A stretch of 64,000 nt of DNA from Pseudoalteromonas sp. UG3-2 (GTDB lineage Bacteria; Pseudomonadota; Gammaproteobacteria; Enterobacterales; Alteromonadaceae), in contig NZ_JAWLJU010000002.1 of NCBI RefSeq assembly GCF_037120705.1, positions 2,423,501-2,487,500 on the forward strand, read 5' to 3'. The position numbers were made by a program, and so were the translations under genes. This document shows, piece by piece, positions 23,039 through 31,341 of this stretch (position 1 is its first letter; each line of letters opens with the position of its first letter). The notes below the pieces were generated by a model. It searched no databases and was not told the DNA's origin. It saw nothing but the letters and a program-made list of their open reading frames with translations.

Positions 23039-25321
23039 ATGCTTATCTGGTTAAAACGACTTACCATTACTCTACTCATACTATTGTTGGTGACCACTGC
23101 CAGCGTGTACGGGGTGTTGTCGCTGAGTTTACCCACACTTGATGGCAAGGGCAGCAGCGCCTATGTGTCAGATTCAGTAGAAATAGCGCGTGATGGTTTG
23201 GGACAAGCCGTGATCTCTGCGCACAGTCGAGCTGATGCGGCCTATGGTTTAGGCTACGCCCATGGTCAAGACCGCTTTTTTCAAATGGATTTATTGCGTC
23301 GTAATGCCGCCGGTGAACTCAGTGAGTTATTTGGTGCTGCAGCCATAGAGCTGGATAAAAGCATGCGCTTTCATCAGTTTCGTCAGCGTGCCAAGCAAAT
23401 TGTGCAAACGTTACCTGCAGCCCAACAGCAAGTATTGCAGCGTTATGCTCAAGGAGTGAATGAGGGGCGACAGCAAGCGGGTTATACGAGTTTTGAATAT
23501 TTACTGTTGGCAGCAGAGCCCACACCATGGCAACCAGAAGACAGCTTATTAAGTATTTTTAGTATGTATTTAGACCTCCAAGCTGGCACGATTGAGCGGG
23601 ATGAAACCTTGTTGCTGCTAGAGCAACAGTTTGGTCAGCCGATGTTGGATTTTCTGTTGCAACCAAGTCAATATCAGGCTGCGTTAGACGGTAGCCGCCT
23701 AGCTCGTGAGCCGGTTGCGATACCTAAATTAGATCCGGACTTAGCCTTTCAGCCTCAAGCCATTGCCGATAAACCTCATTATGGCAGTAATAATTGGGCA
23801 GTGACTGGCGCTTACACTAACACGGGGGCGGCGATGTTATCGGATGATATGCACTTAGGTCTGGATGTGCCCTCGATTTGGTATCGAGCGCAACTTAATT
23901 ACCAGCAAGATGGTCAGGCGGTGCAAGTGACCGGCGTTTCTTTACCCGGGGCTCCGGCTATTGTGGTGGGCAGCAACCAGCGCATCGCTTGGGGATTCAC
24001 CAACGCATACCTAGATACCGCTGATTGGATTGCACTGTCGCCAGACGATGACATTCATACCACCACCGAAGTGATTAAACTAGCCGATGGCAGTGAGCAC
24101 CGCTATGAATTGAAACTCAGTGATTATGGCCCGGTTAAAGAAATCGCAGGAAAGCAATACGCGCTCAGTTGGGTGGCACATCAAGACTATGCCGTTAACT
24201 TAGATCTATTAAAGCTAGAGACCGCCAGCACCACTACGGAGGCATTGAGCATTGCCCGCTATGCAGGCATTCCAGTACAGAACTTGCTGGTGGTTGATGA
24301 CCAAGGCAGTGCGGCTTGGACGCCAATGGGCGCGCTCCCAGCTCGGCAACGCCATAGTGATACCGCAATACCTGCCGCGCAATATCAAGCCAGTTGGCGG
24401 CAAAATGAAACCATGCGGCCACAGTACGTTAATCCAGCAACTGGAAAGCTTTGGACCGCCAACTCGCGGGTGGTTTCTGCCAACGCTCATGAGCGTTTTG
24501 GCGATGGCGGCTATGCGCTTGGGGCAAGGGCGGTGCAGATCCGCGATGTCCTCACTGCCAAGCACTCGTTTTCAGAGCAAGACTTTTATGACTTACAGCT
24601 CGATAACCGAGCCTTATTTTTAACCCCCTGGCAGCAGCAGCTGAAAACCTTGCTAGCAAGCCAAGACACGGCACGCTTTCAAGAGGATTTAAACGCGCTT
24701 AACAATTGGCAGGGCTGCGCCTGCCCTGACTCGGTAGGCTATACACTGGTTAAATATTATCGTAATAGCTTGATTGAACATATTTTTGCTCCTTTAGAGC
24801 AGGCGCTGGTGGAGCAGCAGCTGTCCTTAGCGAGGATTAAGCGTTACCTTGAGCCGGCGTTATGGCAAATTTTAGAGCAACAGCCCACTTCTTGGCTCGG
24901 AGATAATGACGATTGGTCGCAATTGCAATTGCGAGCCTATCAAGATGCCAAAGCCAAGTTGCGCCATCGCTTTGGCAGCAATATGGCGGCCTGGCGCTGG
25001 GGAGATGTCAATGCGTTGCAAGTGCAGCACCCATTCTCTAAGCAAATGCCAATTCTCAGTGGCTTTTTAGATATGCCAGTGGCACAAGGCTTTGGCGATA
25101 CCTTTATGCCAGCGGTGCAGGGGCGCTCTTTTGGCGCTTCACAGCGCTTGATTGCTCAGCCTGGGCACCTGGAGCATGCCATATTAACCATTGCTGGAGG
25201 CCAAAGCGGCCATCCATTGTCGCCTTTTTACCGCGCTGGATTTGAGCAGTATGTGGCGGCGAAAGCAACTCCCTTATTACCGGGCACTATCACCCACCGC
25301 ATAGAGATACAGCCAGATTAA
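23039..25321 (+). CDS. Penicillin acylase family Ntn-hydrolase
   Basis: A 760-residue precursor of the penicillin/aculeacin/AHL acylase family. An N-terminal signal or anchor (residues 5-30) is followed by the alpha-subunit with GLGYAHGQDRFFQMDLLRR, a spacer, and the autoproteolytic site HYGSNNWAV, where Ser250 becomes the N-terminal nucleophile of the beta-subunit. NPATGKLWTANSRVV and the C-terminal GGQSGHPLSPFY are family blocks. Located in the periplasm; the amide substrate (acyl-homoserine lactone, beta-lactam or other) cannot be inferred. Good GGGA ribosome site. The stop TAA shares the TTAA tetramer with the convergent diguanylate cyclase. Confidence 0.94.
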   Translation: MLIWLKRLTITLLILLLVTTASVYGVLSLSLPTLDGKGSSAYVSDSVEIARDGLGQAVISAHSRADAAYGLGYAHGQDRFFQMDLLRRNAAGELSELFGAAAIELDKSMRFHQFRQRAKQIVQTLPAAQQQVLQRYAQGVNEGRQQAGYTSFEYLLLAAEPTPWQPEDSLLSIFSMYLDLQAGTIERDETLLLLEQQFGQPMLDFLLQPSQYQAALDGSRLAREPVAIPKLDPDLAFQPQAIADKPHYGSNNWAVTGAYTNTGAAMLSDDMHLGLDVPSIWYRAQLNYQQDGQAVQVTGVSLPGAPAIVVGSNQRIAWGFTNAYLDTADWIALSPDDDIHTTTEVIKLADGSEHRYELKLSDYGPVKEIAGKQYALSWVAHQDYAVNLDLLKLETASTTTEALSIARYAGIPVQNLLVVDDQGSAAWTPMGALPARQRHSDTAIPAAQYQASWRQNETMRPQYVNPATGKLWTANSRVVSANAHERFGDGGYALGARAVQIRDVLTAKHSFSEQDFYDLQLDNRALFLTPWQQQLKTLLASQDTARFQEDLNALNNWQGCACPDSVGYTLVKYYRNSLIEHIFAPLEQALVEQQLSLARIKRYLEPALWQILEQQPTSWLGDNDDWSQLQLRAYQDAKAKLRHRFGSNMAAWRWGDVNALQVQHPFSKQMPILSGFLDMPVAQGFGDTFMPAVQGRSFGASQRLIAQPGHLEHAILTIAGGQSGHPLSPFYRAGFEQYVAAKATPLLPGTITHRIEIQPD

Positions 25322-26406
25322 CCGTTCGTTTCAGAAACGCGTAATGTCGGTGCCGTCGTTACGCGATTTCTTCCTGAGTGCTTACTATCATAAAGCGCGG
25401 CATCGGCGTGTTGGATCACCACCTCAAACGATTGCTGCGCGCCCCAACTAGCGATGCCAAAGCTCATGGTGACCTGCAAAATATCGTTTTCAAAGCTCGC
25501 CGCGGCGATGGCTTGGCGCAGTGCCTCCACTCTTCTAATTGCCTCCCCAGTAGAGCAAGGAGCCAGTACCAATAAAAACTCTTCACCACCCCAACGCACG
25601 GCGATGTCTGCAGGGTTAACATGGGCTTGAATAATCTCGGCAACGGCTTGTAAGATGCGGTCGCCTTTGTCATGACCATAGGTGTCATTGATGGTTTTAA
25701 AATGGTCAATGTCTGCCATTACTAAACACAGTGGCGAGTGGGTTGAAATACAATTTTCTTTGGCATGAACAATGAGCTCTTTGGCATAACGGCGATTAAA
25801 CATTTTCGTCAGCGGGTCGCGGGCAGCGAGTTCGGCCAGTTTGTCCCGTTGTTTGACGGTCATAGTGCGAATATGGGCGATGGTATAGATCATCGGGACG
25901 CCGCAAATCATGACGTTGATAAAGTGAATGTAAGGCAGCAACTGCGGATATTTATATTGATAAACTACATCATTAAATAGCAGGTGTAACAGGGCAAACA
26001 ACGAAATGAGTGCCAGTGAGTAAAGCACCGCGTTGCGTAAGCGTAATTGATAGTCCAGCAGCATTAAGCAAGACACTGTCCAAAGATAATATTGAAAACC
26101 TAGCTGCATGCCGAGCAGTGCACAGACTAAGGTGGCATGGAGTGCAACTTCGAAACAAAAGATCCGCAGGGCAAGTGAGTAGTAAGCTCTATCAATAAGT
26201 TTAATGCCGCTGTACCACAGCGCCACACTAAACACATTGACGAGCGCGAGAGTAGGCACCTCTACGTGCCAAAACACCCCTATTAAAGCTACATGTAGCC
26301 ACAAGCAGTAAAAGGCAACACGGCGCAGTAGGGCAAATTTAAATGTTTCTACCTCATCGGGCTTGCTGTAAGGGTGGTATTTGGTCAAGCTGTCACTCAT
26401 ACTCAT
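25318..26406 (-). CDS. Membrane diguanylate cyclase (GGEEF)
   Basis: About 362 residues: a six-helix membrane region (first two thirds) then a GGDEF domain starting at AARDPLTKMFNRRYA. The signature is RWGGEEF and metal-binding MADIDHFKTIND is intact, so cyclic di-GMP synthesis is expected. The allosteric I-site position reads NPAD rather than RxxD, suggesting no product inhibition there. An upstream ATG at 26493 would add 29 residues; I prefer the region of MSMSDSLTK (26406 or 26400), although no clear ribosome site is seen. Convergent with the penicillin acylase gene. Confidence 0.9.
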   Translation of the reverse strand: MSMSDSLTKYHPYSKPDEVETFKFALLRRVAFYCLWLHVALIGVFWHVEVPTLALVNVFSVALWYSGIKLIDRAYYSLALRIFCFEVALHATLVCALLGMQLGFQYYLWTVSCLMLLDYQLRLRNAVLYSLALISLFALLHLLFNDVVYQYKYPQLLPYIHFINVMICGVPMIYTIAHIRTMTVKQRDKLAELAARDPLTKMFNRRYAKELIVHAKENCISTHSPLCLVMADIDHFKTINDTYGHDKGDRILQAVAEIIQAHVNPADIAVRWGGEEFLLVLAPCSTGEAIRRVEALRQAIAAASFENDILQVTMSFGIASWGAQQSFEVVIQHADAALYDSKHSGRNRVTTAPTLRVSETNG

Positions 26407-26531
26407 GGCTTTATAATGCAAGTATAGAAGCTTTACTCGAGTTTGCTGGCAATGGTGCTCAGGCCACAGTAAGCCAAGGGTTGTTAACGTCATCTTAAAT
26501 CGGCCTTATTTGCCAATCAATGGGAGTGGTT

Positions 26532-28058
26532 ATGTCAATAGAAAAAGCACGCATCAGCTTATGTAACTTAGAAAAGTCAGACTATGATCAGGTTAAGCGC
26601 CTGATGGATGAGGCGTATCCAGACCTTGGCGGCGCTTGGCCTAGTCACACCATATTTCGACTAATTGACCAGTTTCCAGAAGGTCAGATCGGGGTGAAAG
26701 ATGGTGAGCAGCTGGTGGGGATTGCGCTGAGTGTTCAGGTCGATTATCAAACCTTTTCTAACCCCCACACCTATGAAGACATCGTTGATGCCCATAATCG
26801 TATTTTTAGTGATAGCAATGCCGATGCACTGTATGGCCTCGACGTGGTGATTGCCAAAAGTCACCGCGGTTTGCGTTTAGGGCGACGTTTATACGATGCC
26901 CGCAAAGAGCTGTGTCGTCAGTATAACCTGCGCGCGATTTTAGCTGGGGGGCGGATCCCGCTTTATAAGCAGTACTGCGATGCCATGTCACCCATGGAAT
27001 ATATTAATAAGGTAGACCATAAAGAGTTACACGACCCCATTTTAAGCTTTCAGCTGGCCAATGACTTCCAAGTAAAGCGGCTGCTGAAGCAATACCTGCC
27101 AGAGGATCAGAGCTCCGAAGGGTATGCCACGCTGCTGGAATGGAACAATATCTTATTTGAGCCCACAGACACCGTGATTGAAAGTCAAAAGAGTATCGTT
27201 CGTGTGGGAGCGGTGCAGTGGCAAATGCGCCAGGTTGAGTCCGTGGCGGATTTAATGCAGCAAGTGGAATACTTTATTGATACGGTGTCAGACTATCAAA
27301 GTGACTTTATCTTGTTCCCTGAGTTTTTCAATGCGCCCTTGATGGGGTTAGAAAACGCCAAAAACCAAACTGAAGCAATTCGTACTTTGGCCACCTATAC
27401 CGAGCAGTTTCGTGAAGCCATGTCGCAAATGGCGATAGAATATAATGCCAATATTATTACTGGCTCTATGCCGTTGTTAGAGGGTGATAAGCTCTATAAT
27501 GTCAGTTATTTATGCCACCGTTCTGGCAAAGTAGACGAACAGCGCAAAGTGCATATTACCCCTCATGAAGACTACGATTGGGTGATTAAGGGCGGCGACA
27601 AAATCGAGGTGTTTGAAACCGATGCTGGACGCGTCGGCATTCAAATTTGCTACGATGTTGAGTTTCCTGAGCTGTCGCGGATCATGGCTGAACAAGGGCT
27701 TGATATTTTATTTGTACCGTTTTGGACTGACACCAAAAATAGCTATTTGCGGGTGCGCCATTGCGCTCAAGCACGCGCCATTGAGAATGAGTGTTATGTT
27801 GTTATTGCTGGTAGTGTCGGGAACTTGCCCCAAGTGGAAAGCCTCGATGTTCAGTATGCCCAGTCTGCCGTGCTAACACCTTCCGATTTTGCCTTCCCCC
27901 ACGATGCGGCCCTCAATGAGGCCACGCCGAACACAGAAATGCTGCTGTTTAGTGATCTGGATTTAGATAAACTCAAAATCTTGCATAGTGAAGGGACGGT
28001 GCGTAACTTACGTGACCGACGTAAAGATCTTTATGATGTGGAGCTAAAACAGAAGTAG
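26532..28058 (+). CDS. GNAT acetyltransferase-carbon-nitrogen hydrolase fusion
   Basis: A 508-residue two-domain protein. Residues 1-190 are a GNAT domain (ISLCNLEKSDYDQVKRLMDEAYP, HRGLRLGRRLYDARKELC). Residues about 215-500 are a nitrilase-superfamily domain with the Glu-Lys-Cys triad: Glu264 in LFPEFFN, Lys339 in QRKVHI, Cys373 in QICYDVEFPE. ATG 26532, with GGGAG 5 nt upstream, is preferred over ATG 26520. Such fusions are widespread, but the amide or nitrile substrate is unknown. The guanidinium-type exporter gene follows 2 nt later, which hints at nitrogen-rich small-molecule metabolism. Confidence 0.93.
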   Translation: MSIEKARISLCNLEKSDYDQVKRLMDEAYPDLGGAWPSHTIFRLIDQFPEGQIGVKDGEQLVGIALSVQVDYQTFSNPHTYEDIVDAHNRIFSDSNADALYGLDVVIAKSHRGLRLGRRLYDARKELCRQYNLRAILAGGRIPLYKQYCDAMSPMEYINKVDHKELHDPILSFQLANDFQVKRLLKQYLPEDQSSEGYATLLEWNNILFEPTDTVIESQKSIVRVGAVQWQMRQVESVADLMQQVEYFIDTVSDYQSDFILFPEFFNAPLMGLENAKNQTEAIRTLATYTEQFREAMSQMAIEYNANIITGSMPLLEGDKLYNVSYLCHRSGKVDEQRKVHITPHEDYDWVIKGGDKIEVFETDAGRVGIQICYDVEFPELSRIMAEQGLDILFVPFWTDTKNSYLRVRHCAQARAIENECYVVIAGSVGNLPQVESLDVQYAQSAVLTPSDFAFPHDAALNEATPNTEMLLFSDLDLDKLKILHSEGTVRNLRDRRKDLYDVELKQK

Positions 28059-28060
28059 TT

Positions 28061-28375
28061 ATGGCGTGGATTTATTTAATCGTAGCAGGGCTATTTGAGA
28101 TTGGTTGGCCTGTGGGCTTAAAAATGGCGCAACAGGCCGATACTCGTTGGCAAGGCATTGCCATCGCCATTGGCTTTATGGCAATGAGTGGCTGGATGTT
28201 GTGGTTAGCGCAAAAGCAAATTCCCTTGGGTACTTCTTATGCGGTATGGACGGGAATAGGCGCCGCTGGGACATTCTTAGTCGGAGTATTCTTTTACGGC
28301 GATCCCAGCTCATTTATGCGCTATTTAGGCGTGTTACTGATCATCAGTGGCGTCGTGGTGCTTAAGTTAGCATAA
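28061..28375 (+). CDS. SugE/Gdx-type small multidrug resistance transporter
   Basis: A 104-residue, four-helix SMR protein. The essential Glu13 is in AGLFEIGW, and GTSYAVWTGIGAAGTF matches the Gdx (SugE) subfamily of guanidinium/H+ antiporters rather than EmrE. It functions as a dual-topology dimer in the inner membrane. Only 2 nt separate it from the GNAT-nitrilase stop, so they are cotranscribed. I see no guanidine riboswitch motif upstream of the pair. Confidence 0.93.
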   Translation: MAWIYLIVAGLFEIGWPVGLKMAQQADTRWQGIAIAIGFMAMSGWMLWLAQKQIPLGTSYAVWTGIGAAGTFLVGVFFYGDPSSFMRYLGVLLIISGVVVLKLA

Positions 28376-28658
28376 CCAAAGCCGCGGCAATGGCGATGAG
28401 GATTAAGCCCAATGAATCTCTCACCTTGACCGCGGTTTTTAGCCAGAAAAGATAATAGTTTCAACAAATAGTCAGCATATAGAGCGACTATTTTTCGCGC
28501 CAAAATGGGCTGCGACAAAGTGTCGCATTCCCCAGCAAACACAACTGAGCTATGCTGTCACCGATGCTACAGTATTGGCCATAAGTGGCTGCGGTTGCTT
28601 ATGGCTTTTCTTTTTGCTCTACTGAGTTATAGCAAGGCTTTCTGGTAAGGAGCATCTT

Positions 28659-29045
28659 ATGAGTGTATTAATTATCTGTGCCGTGTTGGCGGTATTATTA
28701 CCCTATTTTGCCAAAGTCCCCGTTGCCTTAGAGATGAATAAACTCGGTGGCTACGACAATAAACACCCGCGTCAGCAGCAACAGGAGTTACAAGGTCTTG
28801 GTGCGCGCGCCTACGCAGCCCATCAAAACTGCTTTGAAGCCCTTGCAGTGTTTGCCGTGGCATTGGCGGTTGCGTTTGGCACGCAAACATTTACCCCCTT
28901 AGTGGAGTGGCTAGCGATTAGCCATATTATTGCCAGAGTGGTTTACTGCGTACTGTACTGGACGAATATTGACGTGTTGCGTTCAATTGTTTGGGTGATT
29001 GGGCTCGGCTGTGCTGTTGCCATTATTGTGGTGTCTGGCCTTTAG
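28659..29045 (+). CDS. MAPEG family membrane protein
   Basis: A 128-residue inner-membrane protein with four hydrophobic segments. The MAPEG pattern is clear: PRQQQQELQGLGARAYAAHQNCFEALAVFAVALAVA, and YCVLYWTNIDVLRSIVWVIG. The superfamily includes glutathione transferases and eicosanoid enzymes; bacterial members of this type are uncharacterised. A good AAGGAG site precedes the ATG. The last 23 nt overlap the convergent pseudouridine synthase gene. The 283-bp gap upstream (28376-28658) holds its promoter and no other gene I can support. Confidence 0.9.
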   Translation: MSVLIICAVLAVLLPYFAKVPVALEMNKLGGYDNKHPRQQQQELQGLGARAYAAHQNCFEALAVFAVALAVAFGTQTFTPLVEWLAISHIIARVVYCVLYWTNIDVLRSIVWVIGLGCAVAIIVVSGL

Positions 29046-29739
29046 CCGTGATATCGGCGAAGTAGTCGTGCGGCAGTTCGCGCATTTCTCCTGGCGCTAT
29101 CGCGAGCGGTTCTAACTTTAACCCGGCTATGCGGATGCGTTTTAAGTCAATGACATGATGACCGCAGTAATGGGCCATGCGGCGTATTTGGCGGTTTAGC
29201 CCTTGTTGTAACACGATGGCAAAACTGGTGGCTGTGAGCTGGGTCACTTGGCAAGGTTGGGTGAGTTGGCCCTTTACCGGTACTCCTGCGGCCATTTGCT
29301 GGCAAAACGCCTCATTAATCGGCTTATCAACCACAACAACATACTCTTTTTCTTGGTGTTTATCGGGGTGAATAAGTTGCTGACATAATGCGCCATCATT
29401 GCTTAGTAGTAGTAAACCATGACTGTCTTTATCTAGGCGTCCAATAGGGTATACCCGGACATCGCTGGGTAAATGATGGTAGATACTGTGGCGGTCATCG
29501 GGCTTAACCTTACAATCGACGCCAACCGGTTTGTAATAGGCAAACAGTCTTCGCGGTGGTGGTTCGCTGACCTCTTTGTGGTCAACTAAAATGATGTCGC
29601 TAGGGCAAACGTGATCAATGTGGTTGGCATGTTGGCCATTAACCCTGACTCTGCCTGCATCAATAAGCCGAGAAGCCTGCTTGCGGGAGCACACACCACA
29701 GTGGCTTAAATATTTTGCCAAACGCATTGGATAAGACAT
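29023..29739 (-). CDS. RsuA/RluF-family rRNA pseudouridine synthase
   Basis: A 238-residue enzyme. An N-terminal S4 domain (MRLAKYLSHCGVCSRKQASRLIDAGRVRVNG) precedes the synthase domain with catalytic Asp103 in GRLDKDSHGLLLLSNDG, the KEYVV strand and GLNRQIRRM. These match the RsuA/RluB/E/F branch; the short central region and YKPVGVDC suggest RluF, which modifies 23S rRNA near position 2604. Exact target site is inferred. Tail-to-tail overlap of 23 nt with the MAPEG gene. Confidence 0.88.
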   Translation of the reverse strand: MSYPMRLAKYLSHCGVCSRKQASRLIDAGRVRVNGQHANHIDHVCPSDIILVDHKEVSEPPPRRLFAYYKPVGVDCKVKPDDRHSIYHHLPSDVRVYPIGRLDKDSHGLLLLSNDGALCQQLIHPDKHQEKEYVVVVDKPINEAFCQQMAAGVPVKGQLTQPCQVTQLTATSFAIVLQQGLNRQIRRMAHYCGHHVIDLKRIRIAGLKLEPLAIAPGEMRELPHDYFADITAKGQTPQ

Positions 29740-29812
29740 AACAGCTAATGATCAAGACAGCGACGTTGCACGTATTATACTGCAAACAACCCAGTGGAGC
29801 TATGACAGCCCT

Positions 29813-30118
29813 ATGCCAATCCCTTTTTCTAAGCTAAAGCAACACCAGCCGTTGCAAAAAGTCGTGGTGCACTCCATTGAGCAAGCTCTGTATCAAGTGA
29901 GTGTGGTTATCAATAATGTTGAATATTATGTCACTGAAGCGAACGGTGAATTCTTAAAAGCACATAACCCATTGCAAATCCAAAAGCGCTTAAGTGACAT
30001 CGCTTACGCTGAAATGGTGATCCGCCATGCCAGTGCCTACGATGAAATGATAGGGCACCCTGAGGATAAAGCAGACAATACCCTCGAGGTGCCATTTGGC
30101 CGCAATGAGCTTTTCTAG
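29813..30118 (+). CDS. DUF6482-like small protein
   Basis: A 101-residue soluble protein. The middle block (VVVHSIEQALYQVSVVINNVEYYVTEANGEFLKAHNPLQIQKRL) fits the DUF6482 pattern of a small beta-rich domain with a C-terminal helix (AEMVIRHASAYDEMIGH). Function unknown. It is divergent from the pseudouridine synthase and shares a CTAG stop tetramer with the convergent SDR gene. Family call is moderate. Confidence 0.65.
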   Translation: MPIPFSKLKQHQPLQKVVVHSIEQALYQVSVVINNVEYYVTEANGEFLKAHNPLQIQKRLSDIAYAEMVIRHASAYDEMIGHPEDKADNTLEVPFGRNELF

Positions 30119-30984
30119 CTAGCCTGTTGTTTGATAATGGCCGCAATGGCTTGACTAAAATCGCGTTGATGGTGAATTCCCAATGCCGCTAAGCGGGTAT
30201 CTGCCAAGGCGCAGTTATGTGGTCGAGTGGCATCATCACTGGGGGTGGTGTTGGCCGTGATAGTGGTGGTTGGCAGTCCTTGTACTTGAGCCATAATGCA
30301 CGCCATCTCATACTTGGTGAGAGCTTGCTTGGCAGAAATATGATAAATGCCGCTACAGTCGTGCTGAGTAAATAAATCTCGTAGCGTCAAGGCGATGTCT
30401 TCAACATGGGTTGGGTAGCGTATTGCCCAGTGGTCCTGAACACAATGCTCCCCGAGCAGTTGCTCTGCAATCACGGTTACTGCAGACTCGCCAAGGTACT
30501 CCACGTCACCATAGAGCACGGGCACACGAATAATAGTGTGCTGCTCACTATCCGCTAGGATAGCTTGTTCGGCTGCATATTTTGTTTCGCCGTAAAAATT
30601 TACTGGCTCTGGCTTGGCCTGCTCGCTATAAGGTGGGTGAGTGCCAGCGAACACGTAGTCGGTGCTAATAAAGCAAAAGCGAATGCCCCGCTCTCGACAA
30701 GCTTCAGCTAGAAACTTGGTAGCGGCGACATTGAGCTGCTTGGTGGCCTCTGGGTGTTGCTGGCACTGATCTGGGCGGCGCTCTGCGGCAGCATGAACCA
30801 AGATATCTGGCTGATGGTCATCGAGAAAGGCTAACACGGCTTGCTTATCTGCTAAGTCTAATTTGTACAGTGGTGCGGTCGCACGGCTAAAAGCACAGCC
30901 GATAACATTAAAAGAGGCACTAAATACCTGCATAAGAGAGCGACCGAGCAGCCCAGAGGCGCCAGTAATCATAATTGAACGCAT
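30115..30984 (-). CDS. RmlD-like SDR (dTDP-4-dehydrorhamnose reductase family)
   Basis: A 289-residue extended SDR. The NAD(P)-binding motif is ITGASGLLGRSLM (residues 6-18), then LDLADKQAVLAFLDDHQPDILVHAAAERRPDQC, STDYVFAGTHPPYSE and the catalytic YGETK. These blocks match RmlD and the related MAT2B proteins. No other dTDP-rhamnose genes are nearby, so the substrate is uncertain and a non-rhamnose role is possible. Single gene. Confidence 0.88.
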   Translation of the reverse strand: MRSIMITGASGLLGRSLMQVFSASFNVIGCAFSRATAPLYKLDLADKQAVLAFLDDHQPDILVHAAAERRPDQCQQHPEATKQLNVAATKFLAEACRERGIRFCFISTDYVFAGTHPPYSEQAKPEPVNFYGETKYAAEQAILADSEQHTIIRVPVLYGDVEYLGESAVTVIAEQLLGEHCVQDHWAIRYPTHVEDIALTLRDLFTQHDCSGIYHISAKQALTKYEMACIMAQVQGLPTTTITANTTPSDDATRPHNCALADTRLAALGIHHQRDFSQAIAAIIKQQAS

Positions 30985-31100
30985 GATAATGTATTCCTTA
31001 TAGTGAATTACTTACAGCTTACCAGAAGGAATCTTTTTGCTACAAATACGGTGTTATTTGAGCTGGCTTAGTAGCAAGCGTGGCAAAGGAAATAACGGTA

Positions 31101-31312
31101 ATGAAAAAAACACTAATAATAAGCGCATTCTTAGCTAGCACATCGGTGCATGCTGTTCAGGTTATATGGCACCTTAGCGGTGAGTAATGAGCAATGAGTA
31201 ATGAGCAATGAGTAATGAGTAATGAGTAATGAGTAATGAGTAATGAGCAATGGGTAGGCACTTTGAATCTTATGAGGGCAAACTCGTTGCCGCAGAGCTG
31301 GAAAAACTGTAG
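31101..31312 (+). pseudogene. Broken small secreted-protein gene disrupted by heptamer repeat
   Basis: The 5' part encodes a convincing signal peptide, MKKTLIISAFLASTSVHA then VQVIWHLSGE, from ATG 31101 (AAGGA about 11 nt upstream), and stops at 31185-31187 at the start of the heptamer array. After the array, in a different frame (+2 relative to the ATG), an open stretch reads RHFESYEGKLVAAELEKL and ends at TAG 31310-31312, looking like a genuine C-terminus. The repeat unit carries stops in all plus-strand frames, so slippage cannot restore the gene. The original product was probably a small periplasmic protein; I do not recognise it. A real 28-residue peptide is less likely. Confidence 0.5.
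31181..31250. repeat. Heptanucleotide tandem repeat, 10 units of TGAGYAA
   Basis: Ten consecutive 7-bp units (7 TGAGTAA, 3 TGAGCAA), followed by a degenerate eleventh at 31251-31257. The minus strand is open in all frames across it and would encode a Leu-Ile-Thr-His-Tyr-Ser periodicity, which I regard as spurious. It should be a hypervariable (VNTR) locus. Confidence 0.97.
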
Positions 31313-31330
31313 GAGTGCTGCGCACTCCTA
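31310..31330 (-). terminator. Stem-loop after the POT transporter gene
   Basis: TAGGAGTGC-TGC-GCACTCCTA, a perfect 9-bp stem, 11 nt beyond the transporter stop on the minus strand; TTTTT occurs 5 nt later. Probable terminator, not canonical. Confidence 0.5.
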
Positions 31331-31341
31331 CTTAGAGGTGA

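Noticed and set aside
26407..26531. Guanidine riboswitch before the GNAT-nitrilase/Gdx pair
   Set aside because: No recognisable ykkC-type or paired ACGR hairpins in the short region; a covariance-model search would be decisive.
28376..28460. Tiny hydrophobic peptide on the minus strand (GTG start, about 20 residues, ending AAALVMLT)
   Set aside because: Ribosome site too close to the start, no upstream support, and the stretch lies at the end of the SMR gene region; likely chance.
31181..31250. Possible CRISPR array
   Set aside because: Contiguous 7-bp units with no spacers; no cas genes nearby.
31131..31325. Minus-strand ORF with Leu-Ile-Thr-His-Tyr-Ser periodicity
   Set aside because: Arises from translating the heptamer array, which lacks stops on that strand; no ribosome site or recognised domain.
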